A stretch of 21,397 nucleotides of DNA, from assembly GCA_002310015.1 (NCBI GenBank), contig DBYQ01000029.1, positions 29,415 through 50,811 of the forward strand. The letters are read 5' to 3'. This stretch comes from Bacteroidales bacterium UBA1182 (lineage in GTDB: Bacteria > Bacteroidota > Bacteroidia > Bacteroidales > Bacteroidaceae). The notes under the pieces were generated by a model. The model was not told where the DNA came from. It did no database searches and was given only the letters and a program-made list of their open reading frames with translations. Each line of letters opens with the position of its first letter. Positions within the stretch are counted from its first letter, which is position 1. This document shows positions 16,294-21,397 of this stretch, one piece after another. Both the position numbers and the translations under genes were made by a program.

Positions 16294-19200
16294 TTACCAA
16301 TTTTGGTTAAGGATATATGGAATACCGGAGGCAGTGATGCCTGCGGCGCGGATAGTAAAGCGGCGGGTGAAGCTGTTGTTGTAGAACTCCACGCGGGCAC
16401 GGCCTTCATTATCGGTTATCACGTTTGGATTCCAATAGAGGGTGCGTCGCGGATCTATATCACCTTCAATCGGGCCATCGGGGTACTCCGGTGAGTAGAA
16501 CTGTACGGGCTTGGTGAAACCTTTGACTGTTGTGACCCTACGCCCAAGGTTGCGGATCTCCCAGTCTAACAACCTTTCATTGTCTTCTTTAATCTGTATG
16601 TCTATCAGTTGAAACCTGTCCATACAGGTTTCAAGCCATGTGAACCAATTTGAATCATTAATCTTATTCCTATAATCGACATCCAGTGGAATCAGTCCCT
16701 TGAAATCTCTGGGATACATGGGGTTATCATAAATGATGATGCTCTTGACGTCAATAATATCGATGCCATAAATAATGGAACCTATATAATCATCCAGGTT
16801 GTGCACATAAAAGTATGGCTTGATATCTTTTGTCTTGGATGAGCCTTTCCCTTTTCCATTATCGTTTCCGCCTTCACCATCTCCTGCTTTTTCTCCAATA
16901 ATATCTCCGGTATTATCGTTTCCGCCTTCACCATCTCCTGCTTTTTCTCCAATAATATCTCCGGTATTCCCGTTCATGAATCCTCCGGCATTTGCTTTAG
17001 AATTCATCGGGTCGTCATCATCATCCTCATCTTCTTTTTCATAAATGAATCTGATGCCCCGTTCCAGGAAGTATCCTATAAGATCCGTAGTGTATTCACC
17101 CTTGTCCAGTTCCAGTTCAGCATCCTCCTCTGTCTCAAATGAAGTGAAGGTGTCATAATCAATGAACCTGATTTTTGTATTTCCCTCTTCTATATCAACG
17201 TCGTCAATCACTATTCCAAGTTTTTTGAGTTGTTCCGCTGTCAGTCCTTCATTGGTAAAATCAACCTTATAGTCATCCACCTGGGGCGTATTTTGGCTAA
17301 GATCCGTTTCCTGCATGAAGTAGGGGCGGGGGGCAGGTCTGTCTGCCCGCTCAAAACGGATACGTTTGCTCTCCTCAAACTTGTTTAGTCCATTTTTCTT
17401 TTTTGACATGAGATGTATGGTCAGCTTGCCATTTCCGTAGAAGTCTGACATGTCAAATCCGAAATAACCTGTAGAATCTGTCTGGTAGTTGAAGCTTTCA
17501 AACAGACTCTTGTCCTTATCAGGAGTAAGTGCTGCAAATATGCCTATATCCGATACGGGTTCACGTTTGCGGTATGAAAGTATCCATCCGTTCATGGTGA
17601 GGCCCTCTTCAACGCGGTGCCTCTCTTCAAACTCTTTCTGTCCAGTCATAGTTTGCCACTCGTAGCGTTCCCAGCCCTGAACAAGGGTGAGCAGGTTAAG
17701 TGCCTCACGGTGCTCCTCATCATCTTTTTCCAGATACCATGCAGGATCATGAATGTATCCCCTCAGGTCTGATGAGAGCAGCAGATTGGTCCGTAGGTTA
17801 TCGGTCCTTCCATTGCCGTAGTCTGCAGCATCACGTACCGACAGGCAGAAACGGTCACGTAGGGGATTGCCGTCCTGGTCAGTAAGTTTGAGCTCGATGA
17901 CCTCTTTATCGCAAGACTGGCGTGACAAGCTGTCTGTTTTGACTGCTATCGTGGGACTGCTCAAATTACCGCCACCATGGAATATGCTGCGTGATGAGAG
18001 AATCATGCCGTCCTTATTGAACAGAGTCATACGGCACACGCCAGCCGGCCAGCCGGAGCAGTCTATTGACAGTTGAGAGTTTTCAATATCCTTTATCTCT
18101 TCAAAATATATCACCTCACCACGGCACATGACGGCAAGCGCCGTCTGCTCACCTACACGGTCTGGAGTACGCCAGATATTTACTTCCAGCAGAGAGTCAG
18201 AGCACATGTCTGAAATCATGGAATATCCGCTGCTGACAGGTTTGGGAAGGTTGAATACACGATAGACATTACCGCTCCTTTTAAATTGTACAGATTCTGA
18301 TCCACTGGGAGTGATAATGAATGATCCCATTCCGTCATGAATATCATATTCATTATCCCTGATACCGGGAGTGAAGAGTTCCTCATCCTCATCAAATCTG
18401 TAATTGCCTGTGATTTTGAATGCTACCCGGCAGGGGAGGTTATACACAAGATCACCTCCTTCAGGATAAAATGCTATATCGAGTTTGTTTTTTTGATTTT
18501 TCTGCTCTTTGGATTCACCACGCAGGTTTTCTATAAGAGGATTATTCTGATCAGTCACTACATGTGACCTGTTATATTCACCTACATACTTGGGCTGGGT
18601 ATAGACCGGAATGACACGTGAGAATATAGCCTCAGGGCTGAAATCCAGCATGTTCTGTGTGTAGGCCCTTATCTCATAGAATCCGCTGGGGTAGGCCGGA
18701 ATGCCGCGTTTCTCACGTGTCTGCTGCGTGCCTACATCAAGCAGAGGTATTACACCGTCAGCCTGTCCGGCCACAATCTTTAGCTTACGCTGCTGTATGA
18801 GTTTCCCTTCAGGTGACAGGAAATCAACATACAGCACTCCGCTGGGGGCACGCTCCAATGTGGTGGCATTCGTGACAAAGGCTTTGTACCAGATGTTCTC
18901 TCCCTGGAAGTAGGCCGTGTTGTCAAACTCCAGATATACCTTCTCCTGAGGGAACAAGGTATTGAATTGGTGGATGTTATCAGCAAACTTTATAAGTTCA
19001 CTGGCGTAATCTGTTGAATCTCTTACAATTATTCTGCTTGTATCTGCAGGAGGCATGTAATCATTAGGCAGGCAGGCTGCAACCCTCTTCTTGGATATAT
19101 TGCCTGTAAAACGGATGTTATTGTCAATGATGATGCCCTCCTTGAGGAATGTGCAGGTGTCTTTCAAAAGTGTCATTCCTGACTCTGAATAAAGATGAAT

Positions 19201-20232
19201 GCCAGGCCCTTTCTCTTTAAAATTAACCGGAGTCCCGTTACCTCTGTGATAGTACTTTATCTTGAGCTCATTATCCTTAAGGTCATGTATCTGCATCAGG
19301 CTGTCTCCCACGCCGGACATATGTTTTTTTATGTCAACGGGCATATACATCGTTATGGTTTTCTTGCGTTTTACTATCTGCTCCGGTATCGTAAATATGT
19401 ATCCATTCTCAGCCAAACGGTCCTGGGCAAGAGACTTGAGGAAATGCTGGCTGGAGCCGTAGTACGCTTTGCGGCGGTTTTCTTCAATGCGCTCCGCCTG
19501 CCGTTTCTTTAGCTTCTCATAGGGCTTGTAGTAAAAATAGCCCAGTATGTTACATGAAATGACGTTATTAACCTGCACGACACTGAACTTTACCAGATCC
19601 ACATACAGTACATATCCCAACAGAGGCAGATCAATTATAAGGGGTTCATACGCCCATGCAGTGAATACGCTTTTACGCACTTTTACCGTATCGTCAAACT
19701 CAATGGATGTATTCACGATATCGGTGGAGCCAAATTGTTTGGCAAAAGAGCTGAATTTTATCCTCCTGATGTAATTTATGGGTTGATATGATGCATTGAT
19801 CATAAGGGCTTTTTCATTCCTGATGGTTGCATTCTTGCCCCATCGGTCATCGCCCAGAAACATACTCTTGAAATAGTCCAGTTCCTTTTTATCAACTTCA
19901 TCCGCCTTGCCTGACACTACCACCTCAGGTAATTCAAATGAGGTACTGAGCATTATCTTCAAATCACCCGGATTACGGGTAAGGTCAAGAGCCTGCGGCC
20001 TGTAACCCACAAAACTGAATACAACCGTAGCTGGGTATGAGCTCACTTTCAGTTCAAATCTGCCGTCATGATCTGTGGTTGTTCCCTGGGTTGTTCCGTT
20101 AATATAAACCGTAGCAAGCGGAAGAGGCTTCTGCGTGAGGCTGTCAAGAACGATACCGGTAATGGTTTTCTGCCCCAACAGAAAAGCCGGGATAAGAGTT
20201 AAGAAGGCAAACAAAAGGACTCTTCTCATCAT
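16294..20232 (-). CDS. MG2/alpha-2-macroglobulin-like exported protein (array gene 1)
   Basis: This 1312-aa protein is the first transcribed gene of the array, starting at tandem ATG codons (20232 or 20229), 18 nt from the promoter-like block. The signal peptide ends in LLGQ. The order is carboxypeptidase-regulatory-like domain (about 22-105), FLGDDRWG region, EPLIIDLPLLGYVLYVDL, YYGSSQHFLKSLA, MG2-like block from about 434, FYPEGGDLVYNLPCRVAF, VQGWERYEW near 857, and GEYTTDLIGYFLERG. An acidic tract (KEDEDDDDDP) and a perfect 2 x 18-residue repeat (about 1090-1125) follow, then the plug-like DVKSIIIYDNPMYPRDF near 1167 and the YWNP block ending ILNQNW. The MG2-like layout suggests an extended, strand-rich envelope protein. 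Protease inhibition by a covalent trap is unlikely because no CGEQ thioester is present. Confidence 0.88.
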   Translation of the reverse strand: MMRRVLLFAFLTLIPAFLLGQKTITGIVLDSLTQKPLPLATVYINGTTQGTTTDHDGRFELKVSSYPATVVFSFVGYRPQALDLTRNPGDLKIMLSTSFELPEVVVSGKADEVDKKELDYFKSMFLGDDRWGKNATIRNEKALMINASYQPINYIRRIKFSSFAKQFGSTDIVNTSIEFDDTVKVRKSVFTAWAYEPLIIDLPLLGYVLYVDLVKFSVVQVNNVISCNILGYFYYKPYEKLKKRQAERIEENRRKAYYGSSQHFLKSLAQDRLAENGYIFTIPEQIVKRKKTITMYMPVDIKKHMSGVGDSLMQIHDLKDNELKIKYYHRGNGTPVNFKEKGPGIHLYSESGMTLLKDTCTFLKEGIIIDNNIRFTGNISKKRVAACLPNDYMPPADTSRIIVRDSTDYASELIKFADNIHQFNTLFPQEKVYLEFDNTAYFQGENIWYKAFVTNATTLERAPSGVLYVDFLSPEGKLIQQRKLKIVAGQADGVIPLLDVGTQQTREKRGIPAYPSGFYEIRAYTQNMLDFSPEAIFSRVIPVYTQPKYVGEYNRSHVVTDQNNPLIENLRGESKEQKNQKNKLDIAFYPEGGDLVYNLPCRVAFKITGNYRFDEDEELFTPGIRDNEYDIHDGMGSFIITPSGSESVQFKRSGNVYRVFNLPKPVSSGYSMISDMCSDSLLEVNIWRTPDRVGEQTALAVMCRGEVIYFEEIKDIENSQLSIDCSGWPAGVCRMTLFNKDGMILSSRSIFHGGGNLSSPTIAVKTDSLSRQSCDKEVIELKLTDQDGNPLRDRFCLSVRDAADYGNGRTDNLRTNLLLSSDLRGYIHDPAWYLEKDDEEHREALNLLTLVQGWERYEWQTMTGQKEFEERHRVEEGLTMNGWILSYRKREPVSDIGIFAALTPDKDKSLFESFNYQTDSTGYFGFDMSDFYGNGKLTIHLMSKKKNGLNKFEESKRIRFERADRPAPRPYFMQETDLSQNTPQVDDYKVDFTNEGLTAEQLKKLGIVIDDVDIEEGNTKIRFIDYDTFTSFETEEDAELELDKGEYTTDLIGYFLERGIRFIYEKEDEDDDDDPMNSKANAGGFMNGNTGDIIGEKAGDGEGGNDNTGDIIGEKAGDGEGGNDNGKGKGSSKTKDIKPYFYVHNLDDYIGSIIYGIDIIDVKSIIIYDNPMYPRDFKGLIPLDVDYRNKINDSNWFTWLETCMDRFQLIDIQIKEDNERLLDWEIRNLGRRVTTVKGFTKPVQFYSPEYPDGPIEGDIDPRRTLYWNPNVITDNEGRARVEFYNNSFTRRFTIRAAGITASGIPYILNQNW
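16858..16965. repeat. Perfect 2 x 54-nt tandem repeat inside array gene 1
   Basis: Two identical 54-nt units (16858-16911 and 16912-16965) keep the reading frame and encode two copies of an 18-residue unit containing TGDIIGEKAGDGEGG. The absence of any difference between the copies suggests a recent duplication by slippage or unequal recombination. It sits between the GEYTTDL block and the plug-like segment, the most variable part of the family. Confidence 0.95.
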
Positions 20233-20250
20233 AAGCAGGGTTATAGGTTT

Positions 20251-20290
20251 CTATATATAGGTTGCAGAAACCTGCCGAAAGTAAATCCGG
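20251..20290 (-). promoter_or_regulatory. Promoter-like block upstream of the five-gene array
   Basis: On the minus strand it reads GATTTACTTTCGG, then TTTCTGCAACC and TATATATAG. It is the partner of 1921-1960, with about 32 of 40 positions matching without gaps, identical in GATTTACTTT and CTATATATAG. It lies 18 nt before the first ATG of the array and directly after the terminator of gene A, so the array has an independent start of transcription. Use by the ECF sigma factor encoded at 1410-1910 is inferred from the match with the sigma gene's own upstream region. Confidence 0.6.
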
Positions 20291-20296
20291 AAATGC

Positions 20297-20330
20297 AAAA
20301 AAATGACACAAAGTGCGCTTTGTGTCATTT
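20297..20330 (-). terminator. Intrinsic terminator of gene A
   Basis: A perfect 13-bp stem, AAATGACACAAAG paired with CTTTGTGTCATTT, encloses a 4-nt loop (20314-20317). On the minus strand it runs into a seven-T tract (20297-20303). The TGA stop codon of gene A (20325-20327) is part of the ascending arm. The stem also reads as a hairpin on the plus strand, but no plus-strand gene ends there. Confidence 0.85.
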
Positions 20331-21185
20331 GTTCTTCTTTTCCATGCGGATTCCCTTTCGGGTACGTAGTTCTATGACGCCTTTTCTACCTCTGTTTCCC
20401 CATATTTTTACGGCGGCTTCATCTTTCAGTATGTTCACTGTCTTTATCTTTCTGGCTTTAACTCCAAATATCTGTGCCAGCTCATCTTTTGAATAGGTGT
20501 CTTTCGTAAGGTCGATGCCCTCCCATGCTGTAGCATCACGGGTTATGACATGGCCGTCCATGACAAGCAACGGCCTTGAACGGCCAAGATCACTTGCTTC
20601 AAATACCAGATCGAGCCCTGGTCTGGGAGTACCGTATGCCTGCAGATTATCATCAACCGTTGTAATGGCCAAACCCTCAAACTCATCCATGCTTATGGCC
20701 TGTTTTACCATAGTCTGGGGATTATTTAGGGCAGGAGGTAAAGGCCCGTACATTGTTTCCAGCCTGCGGTTAGCTGTGATATCCACTTTAGACAAAGACT
20801 CATTCTCTTTCATCCTGATTTCATAGTAGGTACTGTTTATCAAGGTATCAACTGTCTTATACCCCACATACGTTATCTTTAATCTGTTTGCGGGATTAAC
20901 CAGACGAAAAGAAAATGCACCTTCCATATCAGTTACGCAATGGGCAACTATACGGTCAGCTGAATCCCGCTCCGTGATATTGACCATCATCATGGGGCCT
21001 TCATTATCTGTAACTTTGCCCGATATGATATCACCGGCCTTGATTTCCTTAGCTACCACAGCCTTATCGACCGGTTTCTGGGCCGATGCAAAACTGCAAA
21101 TCAAGGAAAACAATGAATATGATACGCACCATACGGCAACGTACCACCCCTTGGCAATTAGAACTCTAATTCTACGTATTTTCAT
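20325..21185 (-). CDS. Exported carboxypeptidase-regulatory-like plus TonB-plug-like protein without a barrel
   Basis: This 286-aa protein has a signal peptide of about 35 residues with a basic start (MKIRRIRVLIAKGW) and cleavage expected at ASA-Q. Residues about 54-128 form a carboxypeptidase-regulatory-like domain (ISGKVTDNEGP, DMEGAFSF, ITYVGYKTVDTL). Residues about 145-277 resemble a TonB-receptor plug, with RPLLVMDGHVI, KIKTVNILKDEAAVKIWG and NRGRKGVIELRTRK, but the protein ends where the beta-barrel would begin. SusC/TonB receptors are usually about 1000 residues, so this is either a stand-alone plug protein or a shortened receptor; the clean stop and terminator favour the former. It has its own promoter and terminator, so it is not part of the array transcript, though its domains recall those of the array proteins. 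Confidence 0.8.
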   Translation of the reverse strand: MKIRRIRVLIAKGWYVAVWCVSYSLFSLICSFASAQKPVDKAVVAKEIKAGDIISGKVTDNEGPMMMVNITERDSADRIVAHCVTDMEGAFSFRLVNPANRLKITYVGYKTVDTLINSTYYEIRMKENESLSKVDITANRRLETMYGPLPPALNNPQTMVKQAISMDEFEGLAITTVDDNLQAYGTPRPGLDLVFEASDLGRSRPLLVMDGHVITRDATAWEGIDLTKDTYSKDELAQIFGVKARKIKTVNILKDEAAVKIWGNRGRKGVIELRTRKGIRMEKKNK

Positions 21186-21208
21186 AACAGTGTATGTTTA
21201 TTTACTGA

Positions 21209-21239
21209 CAAAAGTAATTGTCAAATCAACAAATGTCAA
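21209..21239 (-). promoter_or_regulatory. Housekeeping-type promoter of gene A
   Basis: On the minus strand TACTTTTG (21209-21216) fits the Bacteroidetes -7 consensus TAnnTTTG. TTGACA (21234-21239) lies 17 nt upstream, near the -33 position. This predicts a start of transcription near 21202 and a leader of under 20 nt before ATG 21185. It is unlike the block at 20251-20290, so gene A is likely under the primary sigma factor. Confidence 0.5.
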
Positions 21240-21271
21240 GGATTAGGCGCTGCAAAACTGTTGCAAATGTA

Positions 21272-21314
21272 CAAAAGAGTACAAAAGGGGACGGTTCTGT
21301 TTTGTACTCTTTTG
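21272..21314. repeat. Perfect 15-bp inverted repeat, REP-like
   Basis: CAAAAGAGTACAAAA (21272-21286) and its exact complement TTTTGTACTCTTTTG (21300-21314) flank a 13-nt loop, GGGGACGGTTCTG. One arm and loop resemble the element at 1-26 in the opposite orientation. It lies upstream of gene A on that gene's strand, beyond the promoter. Confidence 0.8.
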
Positions 21315-21397
21315 AAGTGAACCCAAAAAGTTGGACGGATTAATTATTGATTTAATATTTGGAGAGCTCGGTATTGTGCCGGGCTCTTTCCGTCTAA
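21313..21397 (+). mobile_element. Probable left end of an IS3-family (IS150-like) element, running off the window
   Basis: TGAAGTGAACCC, a run of A, then GTTGGACGG resembles the terminal inverted repeat of IS150-type IS3 elements as I recall it (TGTACTGCACCC...GTTGGACG). A hairpin follows at 21363-21387, as is common in IS leaders. No transposase codons are within the window, so the call rests on about 26 bases. The supposed end overlaps the last two bases of the inverted repeat, so the element may have inserted at the REP-like repeat. Confidence 0.4.
21363..21387 (+). terminator. Hairpin with short T tract near the right edge
   Basis: AGAGCTCGG and CCGGGCTCT pair over nine bases with one G-T position and a 7-nt loop, followed by a short T-rich run (CTTTCC). 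It could stop transcription entering the suspected insertion element from the left. The T tract is weak, so function is uncertain. Confidence 0.35.

Noticed and set aside
1..21397. CRISPR arrays, tRNA or rRNA genes, classical SusC/SusD pair
   Set aside because: No regularly spaced direct repeats, no tRNA-like cloverleaf or rRNA sequence, and no beta-barrel or SusD-like lipoprotein were seen.

Overview
The window reads as a chromosomal segment of a Bacteroidales bacterium (Bacteroides/Prevotella-like). The grounds are carboxypeptidase-regulatory-like N-termini joined to TonB-plug-like motifs, signal peptides ending in Gly-Gln, a FISUMP-type domain, a housekeeping promoter fitting the Bacteroidetes -7 consensus TAnnTTTG, and few Shine-Dalgarno sequences. 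All nine convincing genes lie on the minus strand, so transcription runs from high to low coordinates.

From the right edge: an apparent IS3-family (IS150-like) end abuts a perfect 15-bp inverted repeat (21272-21314). Gene A (21185-20325) is a short exported protein with a carboxypeptidase-regulatory-like domain and a barrel-less TonB-plug-like domain. It has its own housekeeping-type promoter and an intrinsic terminator whose stem includes its stop codon. Next comes a tandem array of five paralogous exported proteins, B to F (20232-1985), joined by gaps of 19, 1, 1 and about 26 nt. Four are about 1300 aa with the order signal peptide, carboxypeptidase-regulatory-like domain, conserved FLGDD region, MG2/alpha-2-macroglobulin-like domains, variable linker, degenerate plug-like segment and YWNP C-terminal domain. 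The fifth, C (876 aa), lacks the N-terminal third. All five end in LNQNW.

Behind the array lie an ECF sigma factor (G, 1910-1410), a four-base-overlapping single-pass membrane protein that looks like its anti-sigma factor (H, 1413-931), and an exported protein joining a plug-like motif to a FISUMP-type domain (I, 947-30). A REP-like repeat resembling the right-hand one sits at the left edge.

The key observation is a roughly 40-nt block found twice at the same internal spacing, just upstream of the sigma gene (1921-1960) and just upstream of the first array gene (20251-20290). Both copies contain the palindrome CTATATATAG. The simplest reading is that the sigma factor drives both its own operon and the array, with H holding it in check at the inner membrane. 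That would make the window a self-contained, autoregulated envelope regulon whose output is a set of diversified MG2-type proteins. The regulatory link is inference. The gene content, spacings and repeated block are seen directly.
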